Shown in pieces: positions 12,298 to 24,963 of a DNA stretch of 64,000 nt. The stretch comes from Tamarix chinensis (taxonomy: Eukaryota; Streptophyta; Magnoliopsida; Caryophyllales; Tamaricaceae), in assembly GCA_030549775.1 (NCBI GenBank), contig CM060175.1, positions 1,612,564-1,676,563 on the forward strand, given 5' to 3'. The notes beneath the pieces were generated by a model, which saw only the letters and a list, made by a program, of their open reading frames with translations, was not told the DNA's origin and ran no database searches. The translations under genes were made by a program, and so were the position numbers. Numbering within the stretch: position 1 is the stretch's first letter; each line of letters starts with the position of its first letter.

Positions 12298-12885
12298 TAT
12301 AACACCCCCATTTTTTACTATTTAAAATTATGTTTTAAAAAATTGTGGAAGAAGAAAAATAGCAAATATAATTAGGAAAATGGGGTGTTAACTCCGCACC
12401 TAACATAAGATAAATGTTTTCTGCCCATGCTATATTAGACATATGGCTAAGAAACCAAACTATTCAAAAAATAAAAAGAGTAAAGTGCATGAGAAATATG
12501 GTATATAAGTACCAAATGAAAACATTTATAAAATATGACTTTGACAAGTCCTCAAAATATTCAAATACTTGAGGGAGAGAAAAACAAAATTAAAGAGATA
12601 TAATAAGCATACATCGTAGGGAAAACCCCCATACCTATTCCACTAAGGACCTAATAATGGTCTCTAGATGTCCACACTCTTAAGCCCTAAAGCTCCAAAA
12701 AGAGCTAAGTTTACTACTGACTATCCTAAAATACTTGCATATGGTCTTCTACTCGTGGAATTGAGTAGGTAAAAAAATAAATAGGCAAGTTATCTCCTCA
12801 ATAGGAGTTACAATCATATAAGGCTAAGATAAAAAGGGGACATGCTAGATACTTATCATGCTCACCATATAATTACACATGAGAA
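12298..12885 (-). mobile_element. F1a: 3' end of giant LTR, F family, minus
   Basis: It begins TATAACACCCCC (a worn TGTAACACCCCC) and is the reverse complement of 35470-36073 in F2, sharing the AGAAGACCAT and GGCTTAAGAGTGTGG-like blocks. It interrupts RT of T between the conserved linker and the fingers domain. Homology with F2 stops near 12882, where the orientation flips. Confidence 0.75.
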
Positions 12886-14662
12886 ATAATTCAAAATGAA
12901 AGTCCATATATTTTTGATAAATTATTTTATTTAGCTCATATTCAAATGGAAAATTAGGGTTTTTATCTATTATATATCCTCATGCATTCCTTAACCAATT
13001 CATTGGCTATAAATAACCCCAATCATCTATATTTCTTAATTTTCTTTTAGCTTCCAAAATACCTCATTCTGAAATACCTATGCTAACTCTTCTCTACTTT
13101 GATATTTTATTCTCATATGATTCACTCTTCTAATATTTTCAACAGGTCCCTCTTATTTTATTCTTAAGCAAGAATGAGTTAGATTTAGGAAGAAGTTGAG
13201 TTTGCTTTCAACTAACTCTTCCCTCATTTTTTTCTTTGAGGTTTCCCTAATTCAAGTGTCTTTATTTGTAAAGGTTATTGATGATTTATAAGTGTAAATC
13301 TCTAGTTTTGAGTTTATGGAAGTTGAAGTCTCTTAAATCAAGGTTTTTCCTCTTTGGTGGAAAATTTTGCTGAACTTCAAGTAAGTCATTGTTACCTTTG
13401 AAATGTGTCATGAATAAGCATATGAGCTAGTGCATTCTGTAAAATGTTAATCTTTATGTACCTATATGAGAGTATGGCATTTTATTGCAGCATGTTGGAA
13501 TATTGAAAATTTCTGAGAAAAGGGGCTCGATTTATGAGGAAATACGGTCGATTGCTTTGTGAATAAACCTTTATTCAATTTATGAGTGTGTTAAATCTTT
13601 GTCTTATGCTATGACAATGTTATGGTTTGGATAGGTAAGATTTAATAGATTGAATCATGTAAAAATTTATGTTATATGTTTCTTGGAAGCAAACTAATCA
13701 ACTAGTGAAACTAAATTGATTGACCGGTCCTTAGAATAATCAAATGAATGAACCAAATTAATTAACTAGAATGTCTATGGTGACTTTGGTCACTCTCTTC
13801 TTGCACCAACTGACCTGTATGTTAGAATTGATTGATTGGGCATAGAACAATCAATTGTTTTAACCATATCGATAAACTAGTTCGAGATAACTTTGGGGTT
13901 TAGCCAGGCCAAACTAATAGACCGGTTTAACTAGAGAATGTTGGTTTTGTTCTTTTGAACTTGATATATTTTGAGAATATACAAAATGCTATCATATGAT
14001 TCTTTGATGATGAGATCACACATCTTAGCATGAATTAACTAACCTATTAGATGGGTTAGATGGCTTATAATTCATGACATTCTCACTAAGTTCTTGGGAA
14101 TGTCTTAATGGAGAAACTAGAACAGGTATGCTATGAATTTGAAAGGATAACGTAATCCAGATTTTTAGCTTAAATGGATTATATTTATAGGTTGATTTAA
14201 TCTTAGTTTAGAACCAATGGGAATCCCACCATATATTTAGAGGTTCATAATGGTTAGGATGGAAATTTTATGTGGATGTGTTACTTGGATGTTACATGGG
14301 ACATATATGATAACATAACCGTAGAAAATAATACACTAATCACTTAAAGAGAGAGGTGATCAAGCTATGCATAGATCTAGTTACTCGATCCTCAATTAAC
14401 TACCATAGATTAGTCTACCTTTGGGAATTTTTTAGTGCCTTCTTGCTTTACCTTTAGGCAGGATCCTAGTATATCCTTATTCCTTATTTACTCTAGACAC
14501 TAATGATGTACTAGGTGGTATCGATACTAAAGGGTTTTGTTACCTAGGTAGTTTTTGGCTTCGACTGGACATTATGCCCATTCAGTGGTTACTTTGCTTT
14601 TACCAAACTTCATGTCCTATATTTTGGATAGACTTCTATGGTATGCGAGACTATGGGGTGGT
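12886..14662 (+). mobile_element. F1b: inverted inner part of the F-family LTR
   Basis: This stretch aligns in plus orientation with about 33430-35165 of F2 and, reversed, with K. Shared landmarks are a TATA region, AAGAATGAGTTAGATTTAGG, blocks with AATCAACTAG-like motifs (13690-13930) and GATGATGTACTAGGTGGTATC at 14505. F1a lies in the opposite orientation, so the pair looks like an LTR with an inner inversion. D interrupts it at 14662. Confidence 0.7.
13008..13015 (+). promoter_or_regulatory. TATA box in F1b
   Basis: TATAAATA in GGCTATAAATAACCCC is matched in K on the other strand at the same place of the LTR. Confidence 0.55.
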
Positions 14663-14761
14663 TGTAACACCCCCAAATTTTCTACTGAAAAATTTCGTTT
14701 AAAATCAAAAGGTTTAGCGAAAGCAAAGGATAAAACCGTAAACTCGGGGGTATTACCGCCA

Positions 14762-14807
14762 CACTTAGTACCAGACCGGTTCACTCCTACCGTTCCAGTA
14801 CTAAGTG
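14762..14807 (-). other. Stem-loop near LTR 3' end (copy D)
   Basis: Arms CACTTAGTAC (14762-14771) and GTACTAAGTG (14798-14807) pair perfectly over ten bases. This is the best-preserved version in the window. Confidence 0.7.
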
Positions 14808-15530
14808 CTAAGGCTATATCCGATCAACCTTTAATACAAAGTATCAAAAACGCAAGACAAAGTTTAAAATAAATCCTTAACAAGAGGTAAGTCAAACAGA
14901 AGTTAGAATACGATTTAGGGTTACAGCCCCATAATATGTTTCTCAAAACAGGAATGTAATACAAAATACAGCTAAACAAAAACAAATCCCAAAGGATCAA
15001 TATCCGGATTGCCTACTCACTCAAGTCAGGCCTTCCACCCCAAAACAGTCTCTGATCTTAAACCTGCACAAGAGGTCTGTTCCCCACCATCGGTGGATCA
15101 TCATAGGACCCATTCAACCAAAGTAGTATCAGTACGGGTCCAATACTGAGTAAGTCCCACTACCCTATCTTATAGGAGAGATATCATCAAGTGCATATTA
15201 AACCTGGGTACAACACGTTGAAACAATATCATGCATATACACAACCCACAGTATGAATCTTACCATACACCTAGAGTAACACATTAAAATATATGTAACA
15301 TCCTATTAAAACATATAAGCGTGGTATAACCAAAATAGAAAGTGGCTCATACGCCTTAGGTAGGAATGATCCATATTATTAAAACTAAATACGTGGCATA
15401 CTCACGCAAGAAGCATGTAGTAATACAGGTAATAAAAGCCGGCCATGGTCCAATTAGACTTATTCTTTACTCTCATTAATGATATGTTCATTCCACACAT
15501 TTTCTTCAATAGTCTATGTGAGTGCGGGAG

Positions 15531-15833
15531 CCCCACTATTATAGGCGGTGGACCGGAAGATATACGCACATGGCAGAACACCTCTGATCCACTATTATAG
15601 CTGGTGGACCGAAAAATAAACGCACAGGGCAAAACGCCTCTGATCCACTATTATAGCCAGTGGACCGATCACGACCTCGACTCACATGGTGTTTCCTTTT
15701 AAGTACTTAGTATGTTTCCTATGGATTAACTTATTCGTTTGGTTTGTTGAACACAAGATCCCCCACTATTATAGCCGGTGGACCGGAAGATAATGCACAG
15801 GGCAAAACGCCTCTGATCCAATATTATAGCCGG
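15531..15833 (-). repeat. Module array of giant LTR (copy D)
   Basis: Five reversed modules read CCACTATTATAGCCGGTGGACCGG with small changes. The last is cut at 15833 by the start of E. Confidence 0.8.
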
Positions 15834-17606
15834 TGATGAGTTCATATTTTGACACATTTTATACCCTTATAATCTTAGTTTTTGGTAGTTTATTTAACTA
15901 ATATAGGGGAATAATTATTTTTTTATGCTTAAGTGGTAAAAATTGCATAAATATTATTATTTGAGCTAAAATGATATAAATTAAGTAAATTTTTAGAATA
16001 AAATATTTTTCTTATTAATATTTATTGAATTTTATTTTGCAGGTATTATTATTTTTAAATAAAAGAAAAAAAAGAAGTCGTTGTTTGGACCAATGGCCAA
16101 AGGCCGAAGGCCCAAACGCCACGAAAGCCAAACTAAACCTAATGGCTCAGCTGACCAGCAAAGAAAAAAAAAGGAAGTGCCGTCAGCTACAGAAAAAGGC
16201 GGGGCGCATGAGAAGAAAAGTCAGCCGTAAGGGCTGACGTGGCATGAAGCGACGAGGGATCGGTCACACGAAAAAGAAATAAAAACTGAGTGGCAGCAGG
16301 GGGACAGAGCCTTCATGGGCTTGACACTAAGGAGAACGAGCCGCCAGGAAGTCGCACGGAAAAACACGGCAGAAAGAGGGAGCAGTGGCACGGAAACTGA
16401 CGCCAAAGGAGAAGTAATGCGCGGCAGCACTTCAACCTTCGTCAGCCTTGTTAGCGAGAGTAAAGAAGAAAAAGAAAAAGAAATTGTAGCACAGAAATTC
16501 AAGGCAAACAAGGAAGAAAATTAGAGAAGAATTTAATACCGGTAGAATTTAATTCAGATAAAATTAATTTTTATCTGAATAAATTCTTGCTCTTTTATTC
16601 AAAATTAATTCCGGTTATTTTTTCTTTTATTTTTAATTTATATTTTAAATATATATTTCTGTGTAATTAATTTTTTAAATATGAGTGGCTGATTATTTAT
16701 TGTTAGGGAATGAATTGAAACCCTAGATTAGGATTTAAATTATAATTTTATTTTATTTGTTTCGTGAGATTGTTTCTTGACTCTATATTAATTGCTATCA
16801 TTTATATATATAATTCTGTCAAGTATAGTTTATTTGGTGCATGCCTTGTTCTGGTTCCTTATAAGTGACAGTATGTAGGATTATTTGCCAGCGAGGTGGC
16901 CATCTAAATATACTAGAATTTATGTGTATAAATTGCAGCTAGGTTGGATAACAATTCACCTAATCGTTTTGTGATTCTAACCGAAGTCGTAAAACGTTTC
17001 GATATGTGTGGGTCAAGGATAGGAAATATAGCTAGAAATATGTTTTGTACTAGTCTGGGTACTTAGATTGACAGCCTTCCACTTACACTTAATGCATTAA
17101 ATCTAGTTAAATATAGGAGCCGCATGTTGCTGCTATACTGCTAGTATTTAATAGGGTTAATATAGGCACGTGGTCGTATTAATTAATTAAGGGAAGTAAT
17201 ATAAGGTGTATGGACCTGCGTTTGGTGTGCAACTTGGTCGATCTCTTTCTCACGATTAAATATTGACTTAGAAATAAGTATTATATTTAGACCTAATCCA
17301 GTGGTGGATTTTTATTTCCCTAACATATTTTTCATATCTGCGGTTTCCTATCATTTTCATTATTTTCGTTATTATTTTACTTTATTTTATTTACTCCTTT
17401 ATTATTTTTTTATAACCCCCATTAGTATTTTTCTTATTTATTTATTCTGTGTTATTTAGGATTTTTATTTTTAGTTTTAGTTTTATTTCCAAGCTAGTTA
17501 ATTAGAGGTGAGCCCTCTCAATCCCCGGCCTAGAACGATACCCTATTACCAGTGCTACAATTGACAACAAGAGGGTTTAAATTGTGTGCCGGCTACGGTC
17601 ACACCA
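15834..17606 (+). repeat. 5' LTR of E, 1773 bp
   Basis: It runs from TGATGAGTTCAT to GGTCACACCA just before the PBS. A GC-richer part near 16080-16520 contains GGCCAAAGGCCGAAGGCCC, and AT-rich stretches lie on both sides. A TATATATA stretch at 16804 may be the promoter but is weak evidence. Frames at 16025-16524 are short and unlike known proteins. Confidence 0.75.
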
Positions 17607-17611
17607 ATTTT

Positions 17612-17629
17612 TGGCGCCGTTGCCGGGGA
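17612..17629 (+). other. Primer binding site of E (Asp tRNA type)
   Basis: TGGCGCCGTTGCCGGGGA, five bases after the LTR, is the standard Athila/Tat-type primer site, described as complementary to the 3' end of plant Asp tRNA. Confidence 0.85.
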
Positions 17630-17754
17630 TTGGTAACTTTGCCTATATTATACTAGCAAGGTTTCTTAGTTTGTTTTTATTTATTTTTTTTATTTCTTCT
17701 TATTACGGTTTACTCGGTTAAAGTGTTTTTCTTATTTTAGGTATCCACTGGTGA

Positions 17755-19248
17755 ATGCACATGAGAAGAAAAGCACAAGGAGAGTTGATACTTGTGAATC
17801 TTGAGATAGAAAAGTTCATTCGAGAGATTAGAAAGTCAAGAGTTTCTGGTTCTCCATCATCATCAACCGGTTCTATTTATTTCACTCAAATGGAAGCTAA
17901 TAGAATTTTACGGGAGCTAGCAGCCCATAACATAGCTGAAGCTATACCTACATGCGTAGGCTATCCTGAGCCAGCTGAAGGGAAAGAAAGGGATTTCGAG
18001 TTAAAGTCCAGCCTAATTCATCGTCTTCCAACATTCCATGGTCTCCCAAGTGAAGATCCAAATAAATTCCTAAAGGAATTTCAATTTGTGTGTGTCTCCA
18101 TGTGCCCCAAAGAGGAAGATCTTCAAATCTTCAAGCTCAAGGCATTTCCATTTGCCTTGATGGATGGCGCGAAAGACTGGCTTTATGAGTTATCAATAGG
18201 ACAGATATACTCATGGGATAACTTAGCAAGTGCTTTCTTAGATAAATATTTTCCAGCATCACGTGTCACGGTACTCAGAAAGAGGATCACTGGGATCCAG
18301 CAAGAGCCCGACGAATCATTTCATGCATACTACAATAGGTATAAGGCTTTGATTTCACAATGCCCACAATACGGGATGAGGGAAGAGAATCTATTGCAAT
18401 ATTTCTATGAGGGTCTCACTCCACTTGAAAGGAATATGTTGGGTGAAGCGAGTGGTGGTTCGTTTATGGACAAAGATCCTATTTCAGCACAAGCGCTATT
18501 GAAAAATTGAGCCTCCACTGCACAACAATATGATGGTCTTTCTATTCGTGAAAGAGTAAATGAGGTGAGAGTAAATCAATTTGATGATAGACTTCACCAA
18601 CTCACCAATCTTGTTTCACAGATTGCATCAACTACTGGAATTGTTTCCACATGCGGAGTGTGTTCGACAATAGGACATCAAAGTGAGAAATTTCCACAGA
18701 TAAGAGGAGGAGAGGACAATGAACAAGCTAATGCCATCTGGTTTTCAAATACTTACCCTCCAGGTATGCGTAACCATCCAAATTTTTGTTGGAAAGATAA
18801 TAATAATAATGTTCTTAATCTTCCAGGTTTCAACCAAGTAGCACCAAGTTTTTATCAAAAACAGCAAGGAGGATCCTCTCAAGCTAATGACAAATACGAT
18901 AAGATGCTTGAAGCACTAACAAATAGTCAAAAACAGTTGGCAGACGGACAAAATCAACTTATACAAAGCCAATTGTCCATGAATAAGAGAGTGTCAGATA
19001 TAGAGCATCAAATGGGAGAAGTAGTAACCAAGCTCAACCAAATACATGATCCTGGGAAACTACCAAGCAGTACCATACCAAATCCAAAGGGTAGCCTTGA
19101 ATCAGCTAATGCGGTAGTAACCAGAAGTGGTAAAATATGTGAGAATGCTCCAAATAAGTCTATAGAGGTCTTAGAGAAATTGGAAGAAGATCCCACTACA
19201 AAAGAGGCGGAGAGTGTGAAGAAACAAGAAAATAAAAGCGGAAACTGA
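17755..19248 (+). pseudogene. E gag (in-frame stops)
   Basis: The capsid-nucleocapsid precursor lies in one frame with internal stops at 18508-18510 (TGA) and 19246-19248 (TGA). The gag domain spans about 18020-18480 and holds LPTFHGLPSEDPNKFL, GAKDWLYEL, FLDKYFP and QCPQYGM, signatures of Athila gag. A zinc knuckle at 18652-18693 reads CGVC, then GH, but its last cysteine codon is TTT (Phe). After it lies a Gln-rich coiled stretch (QKQLADGQNQLIQSQ). The start is uncertain; the first ATG after the PBS at 17757 region is a reasonable choice. The frame carries on unchanged into the protease. Confidence 0.85.
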
Positions 19249-20274
19249 CAAACGAGTGATGGAACAGCTAATGAACTGAAATTTGAAAATTCTAGGAATA
19301 GTAAATCCTCTACCATTCCTAATAATGTTATAACTAATCCTATTTCTACAACTCCTTTTCCTAGCAGGTTATCCAAATCAAAGAAAGATGAGAGTGATCA
19401 AGCAATTTTGGATACATTTAAGAAGGTGCAAATTAACATTCCACTCCTAGAGGCTATCAAACAAGTGCCTAAATATGCAAAATTCTTAAAGGAGTTATGC
19501 ACCACGAGGAAAAGATTACGGGAGAAGGAAGTAGTGAGGATGAGTGAGCAATTGTCTGTGGTGATACAAAGGAAGCTACCTCCAAAATGCAAGGATCCTG
19601 GAAGTTTCACAGTTCTATGTGTAATTGGTAACAATAAGTTTGAAAATGCCATGCTAGACCTAAGTGCATCTATTAATGTTATGTCATATTCTCTTTATGA
19701 ATCTTTAGGTTTAGGAGAGCTTAAGAAAGATAATGTGATCATTCAACTTGCTGATCGTTCTAACGCATTCCCTAAGGGGCTTGTAGAAGACGCCCTTGTG
19801 CAGGTTGATACACTTATTTTCCCAGCAGACTTTTGTGTGTTGGATATGGATGATAGCATCTCAAGTCCAATGCCATTATTATTGGAAATACCTTTCATGA
19901 GAAGTGCTCATACAAAAATAGATGTTCATACTGGTTCTCTTACCATGGAATTTGATGGGGAATTCATAAGTTTCAACATTTTCAATACTATGAGATACCC
20001 GATGGATGATCATTCTTGTTTTACTATTGACACTATCGATTTTTTTGTACAGGATTATTTTGAGGAGGTCAAGGAGGACCCATTAGATATCACTCTTGTG
20101 AGAAGTTTAGGATTGGATAAAAAGGGGGAAATGATTCCATTGGAGGAAATAGAAGCAATACTTTCACCACATCTTGTGAATGTTGTAGCTCACATGGAGC
20201 AAACCCTCCATATCGGTATGGATTCCCTCCTTTTTCAATTCCCTTATCAACTAACAAGCCCATACCTTTGGTGA
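19249..20274 (+). pseudogene. E protease region
   Basis: Same frame as gag, separated only by the stop at 19246. The retropepsin fold is visible around 19610-19850: CVIGNNKF, then the active site where the usual DLGAS motif reads DLSAS, then SLYESLGLGELK and PADFCVLDMD. The Gly-to-Ser change next to the catalytic Asp probably harms activity (inference). The frame ends at a TGA at 20272. The match to the Athila protease-RT linker continues after it in another frame (KPLPDHLKYAYLGDND), so a frame change lies near 20275-20300. Confidence 0.8.
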
Positions 20275-21800
20275 TTTAGGCCCCCATTTTATAACTCAAG
20301 CCATTACCGGATCACTTGAAGTATGCTTACTTAGGAGATAATGATACCCTTCCTGTGATCATATCTTCATAGTTAACAGAGGAAGAAGAGAGGAAGCTTT
20401 TAGGAGTTCTCATGATTCACAAGACCGCTATTGGATGGACGCTAGCAGACATCAAGGGAATATTCCCTACTATGTGTGTTCATCACATACTTCTTGAGGA
20501 GGGAGCAAAGGCAACTAGGGAAGCTCAACGTAGGCTTAATCCTCTTATGATGGAAGTAGTGAAGAAAGAGATCATCAAGTTATTGGATTGTGAAGTTATC
20601 TACCCTATCTCAGATTCTAAATGGGTGGCACCTATACATGTGGTGCCTAAAAAGTCAGGGGTTACAGTGGTGAAGAACGAGGAGAATGAATTTGTCCCTC
20701 AAAGGACATTGACGGGATACTGAGTATGCATTGACTACAGGAAACTGAATGCCACAACAAGGAAAGACCACTTCCCACTACCATTCATTGATCAAATGCC
20801 CGAGAGACTAGCCGGTCATTCCTACTATTGCTTTCTAGATGGGTACTCCGGTTACAACCAAATTCACATAGTAGAGGAGGATCAAGAGAAGAAAACTTTC
20901 ACATGTCCATTTGGCACATTTGCCTATCGACGCATGCCTTTCGGGCTATGCAATGCCCCTGGTACATTCCAAAGATTTATGGTTAGTATTTTCTCTGACT
21001 ACGTTGAGAAAATTATTGAGGTTTTCATGGATGATTTTAGTGTCTTTGGCGATACTTTTGAATCTTGTCTCAAAAATTTGACTTTAATTTTGAAACAATG
21101 TGAAGAAAATAACCTTGTGCTTAATTGGGAAAAGTGTCATTTCATGGTGACATAAGGAATTGTACTCGGTCATGTTGTATCATCTAGGGGGTTAGATGTT
21201 GATAAGGCTAAAATAGATACTGTGCGTTACATACCCTCTCCCACTTGCTTGAGAGAGGTGCATTCTTTTCTTGGACATGCAGGTTTCTATCGCAGGTTTA
21301 TAAAAGACTTCTCCAACATTGCATGACCATTGACACGCCTCTTACAGAAGGAGGTGATATTTGAATGGAGCAAAGAATGCCAACAAGCATTTGACGAGCT
21401 AAAAAGGCTTTTGACTACTGCTCCAGTGATATTACTGCCAGATTGGTCCCTACCATTTGAAATTATGTGTGATGCCTCTGACTATGCAATTGGGGCAGTC
21501 TTAGGACAACGAAAGGATTAAAAGCCATACGCCATCTACTACGCTTCAAGGACTCTAAATGATGCTCAGTTGAATTACTCAACTACTGAGAAAGAACTAT
21601 TGGTCGTGGTATTTGCTCTTGAGAAATTTAGGTCATACTTGCTTCAAACTAAAGTTACCATATTTACTGACCACACAGCTTTGAAGTATCTATTGTCTAA
21701 AAAAGATTGATACGATGGGTACTCTTGTTACAAGAATTTGATGTGGAAATTAAGGACAAGAGAGGTAGTGAGAATGTAGTGGCGGATCATCTAAGTCGAA
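20275..21800 (+). pseudogene. E reverse transcriptase and RNase H
   Basis: RT starts with KPLPDHLKYAYLG and reaches [44 protein letters not shown] and the catalytic FMDD at 21024-21035, which is intact. RNase H shows [15 protein letters not shown] and later [13 protein letters not shown], and ends with VVADHLSR at about 21780. In-frame stops are seen near 20721, 21153, 21324 and 21519; most sit where TGG, CGA, GGA or CAA would be expected. A frame change lies near 21705. The lineage is Athila by the PFGTFAYRRMPFGLC context. Confidence 0.85.
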
Positions 21801-23158
21801 TGATTCAAGACGGTGAACCCATACCATTAATCGAGAATTTCCCAGATGAGCAGCTCTTTGGGATACAGGTAAGTACACCATGGTTTTCCGATATAGTAAA
21901 TTATTTGGTAACACATAAGTTACCCACCGACATGCCACGTTCTATAAGAACAAAAATTAGAAAAGAAGCATCCCAATATGTTTGGGATGATCCCTATTTG
22001 TGGAAATTCGGTATTGATGGTATAATTAGGAGTTGTGTTCTTGATATAGAATTCAAGCATATTCTAGCACATTGTCATACATTGCATTGTGGAGGACATT
22101 TTGGTCCTAAAAAGACCGCCTTTAAGGTCCTAGAAGTAGGTTTTTATTGGCCATCACTATTCAGCGATGCAAATGATTACTGTATGAGATGTGATAGATG
22201 TCAGAGATCAGGTAATATTGATCCTAGAGACCAGATGCCCTTAACTTCTATTATAGTCGAAATTTTTTTTGACGTATGGGGTATTGATTTTATGAGACCT
22301 TTTCCATCTTCTAAAGGTTTCCTCTATGTTCTTCTTGCAGTAGACTATGTATCAAAATGGGAGGAAGCAATTGCCACACGGACTAATGATTCTTGTGTAG
22401 TTGCAGGGTTTCTTTAATCTCACATTTTCTCTAGGTTTGGTATGCCTAGAGTGATCATTAGTGATGGAGGATCACATTTTTGTAATAGGACAATTGATGC
22501 CTTGCCATGCAAGTATGGGGTGACACATAAATTCTCTACCCCCTACCATCCTGAAACTAGCGGGCAAGCTAAAGTTTCCAACCGAGAAATCAAAAAGATA
22601 CCAACGAGAACTGTGAACCCAAATCGAAAGGACTTGAGCCAAAGGCTGAATGACGCTTTATGGGCTTATAGGACAACCTATAAAACATCCATAGGAATGT
22701 CTCCCTTTCGACTCGTTTATGGAAAGGCATGCCATCTACCGGTGGAGCTTGAATACAAGGCATGGTGGGCTGTTAAGAACTTGAACATGAGTATTGACTC
22801 TGCTGGAACGCACAGGAAGCTACAACTTCATGAATTAGAAGAAATAAGGGATGACGCTTTTGAAAGTGCTATGGTATATAAGGAGAAGACAAAATCTTTT
22901 CATAATAAGATGACTCGTGCAAAGTCATTTGTCGTGGGACAAAAAGTGCTACTCTACCACTCGCGTCTTTACTTATTTCCAGGTAAGTTGCGTTCTAGAT
23001 GGGTTGGTCCTTTTATTGTTACTCATGTTTTCCCTTATGGTGCAATATAGATTAAAATTGAGAAGACGGGGAATGAGTTCAAGGTCAACGGTCATAGGAT
23101 TAAGCCCTATTATGAGTCATTTGTGGAGCATAACGTTGAAGAGGTGCATCTATAAGAT
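21801..23158 (+). pseudogene. E integrase
   Basis: It holds an HHCC zinc finger (HCGGHFG, later CMRCDRCQR), then the DD35E core: GIDFM (first Asp), [10 protein letters not shown] (second Asp) and SNREIKK (Glu), followed by [17 protein letters not shown] and [14 protein letters not shown], a hallmark of Athila/Tat integrases. The C-terminal part has [17 protein letters not shown] and KVNGHRIKPYY. Stops occur at 22415 and 23048. All three catalytic acids are present, so decay is through stops rather than active-site change. Confidence 0.85.
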
Positions 23159-24243
23159 GGACCCACACCGAACGAGTAGACCACTACAACGTCAGGCTGA
23201 AGACATAAAAACAAGCGCTACTTGGGAGGCAACTCAATGTTATAAGGGATTTTTCTATCCTCTAGTTATTTATTTATTTATTTATTTTAGTTTGTTTTCT
23301 CCATACTTAAAATTACACGTTTCTTTAGTTGTGTACACATTGAGGACAATGTGTGATTTAAGTGTGGGGGTGTATGTGTTTTATTGTTGGTTTAAAAAAA
23401 AACAATTTATTGTTTTAAAAACAAATTCATTAGAGTTTTAGAGTGTTTAAATTTTTTAGAATGTTTAGTGTTTTTAGAGTCGTAGGAACCCTTAACTAGT
23501 TAATGAGAAGTATATCTTTGAAATCTAGCGAAAAAAGGATCATGAAATTGAGATAAAGTAAGTAGAGATTTTTTGTGTTGATTTTGATATAGGGAACACA
23601 TATCTACGTGCCTAAGTTTGAATGGAGAAAGAATATGTATGATTGTCTAATCACCGACATGGCATGTTGAGATTCGTCGCATTCCTTAGTGAGCTTTTGA
23701 ACCATATGTACCTTCTTTTTTTGAGCGAATTTACAAAAAAATCATCTATTATTTCTTGGCTTCAAAATTTTCTTTGTAAACCTCATATATGTTTAATTGT
23801 TTTGATCAAATTATTTGCCATAGATCTTGTAATGGACTATAGAGATTACTAGAACTTACTCGTGTGCTAGTCGAAGCTTATAGTCAAAACATGCTCTGAT
23901 TGAGAAAATGATAAAGGCAGCTTAGGAATTTTCTGTCACATGACTAAATAGCTTAACATGATTTGTGTATCCATGATATACATCCCATAGAAACCCTTTG
24001 AGCCTATACATGGAACATACATTTTTTTTTACCCACATTGAATAACCTTCGGGCCTTAATATCTTTACCCTTGCTTAAAGCTAGTGGAAGGAAATCAAAT
24101 CGTTATGGATATAAAGAGTGGTTGTAAATGTGTGTGTGAAAGAAATATATGTATTTATGCCAAGAAAGGGGATTGGTTATGTTTGGTGGAGATAAAAAAA
24201 TGAAGAAAAAAGAAAAAAAAGTTGAAAAAGAAAGAAAAAAAGA
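23159..24243 (+). other. E 3' untranslated region with PPT-like AAGTGTGGGGG
   Basis: After the integrase stop come the conserved GCGCTACTTGGGAGGCAACT (23213-23232) and ACATTGAGGACAATGTGTG with TTTAAGTGTGGGGG at about 23357-23370, both characteristic of Athila/Tat tails. The rest has no frame of interest and includes a purine-rich run 24190-24250. No envelope-like gene is visible. The region ends where the giant LTR C begins. Confidence 0.65.
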
Positions 24244-24955
24244 GAAAAATCCTAAATTAGCCTAGAAAGGGATTTAAATATTATTATTTTTAAATATACC
24301 AAATATTCAATTCAATTTAATGAACCTAACCCATAGTTTTTTGATTTTTCCTTTTTCCTTTTTTTTTCCTTTTTCCTTTCTTTTTCTTTCTTCTTCTTTT
24401 CTTTTTCTTTTTCTCCTTTCCTAACCTAAGCCAGCCCAGCCGCCTAAGTCCTCCCTCCCTCCTCCCTTTCCTTTGGCGCAACCCAGCCCACGTAGCCATC
24501 CTCTTCTTTCTTCCTCACCGCGTGACACTTTCCTTCAGTTTCCATTTAAGCACGACATTTCATTTAAAAAAATTCCCCGCACCTGGCCGCCTAATCTCCC
24601 TCTTCTCTTCTCTTCTTTCGTTTCGTTCTTTTTTCTCTCAGCCAACTGGTCCAGCCCAACCTCCTTCTTCTTCTTCTTTTCTTCTTCCCCAACCCGCCGT
24701 CGACCTGTAACCACCGCCCATCCTTGGTTTTTTCACAGCTGGTTACGACCGCTTTCCTTCCTCTCTCTTCTCCCTAACTCATCGGCCACGCTGACCCAAC
24801 CCATCTCCCTTATTTTTCACTCATGGGCCTTATCTTTCTGCGCACAACCCCTATCCTAATTTGAAATTTGCTGACTTTGTTGCTGCTAGTGAACCCTAAC
24901 CCTAATTTTTTACCCCCTAGTCAACCCACAAAACCCTAACATCCATTCTAAAATC

Positions 24956-24963
24956 TATAAATA
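24956..24963 (+). promoter_or_regulatory. TATA box in LTR C
   Basis: TATAAATA in TCTATAAATACTCCC lies after the pyrimidine-rich part, at the same relative place as in B. Confidence 0.6.

Larger units (their letters stand above)
14663..15833 (-). mobile_element. D: 3' part of a giant LTR, minus, cut by E
   Basis: In plus orientation it starts TGTAACACCCCCAAATTT, the reverse of the terminus of B. It carries the stem-loop and module array of the giant LTR family in reverse order. It stops abruptly at 15833, within a module, where E begins. The other part of this LTR is not found right of E. Confidence 0.8.
15834..24243 (+). mobile_element. E: Athila-like element lacking its 3' LTR
   Basis: Order on the plus strand: 5' LTR (15834-17606), Asp-tRNA-type PBS, gag, protease, RT, RNase H, integrase, then the conserved untranslated tail with GTGTGGGGG. 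Gag and pol match the Athila/Tat branch (gag with LPTFHGLPSEDP, RT with FMDD, no chromodomain). No envelope-like frame is seen. The 3' LTR, which should begin TGATGAGTTCAT, is not present before the giant LTR C starts near 24243. It inserted in D after GCCGG. Many stops and two frame changes make it non-coding. Confidence 0.85.

Noticed and set aside
23159..24243. Possible envelope-like gene of the Athila element
   Set aside because: Only frames of about 60-170 codons without signal peptide, membrane or coiled-coil pattern; the region has typical untranslated tail motifs.
24473..24859. Serine- and proline-rich frame of 128 codons
   Set aside because: By-product of the pyrimidine-rich zone of LTR C.
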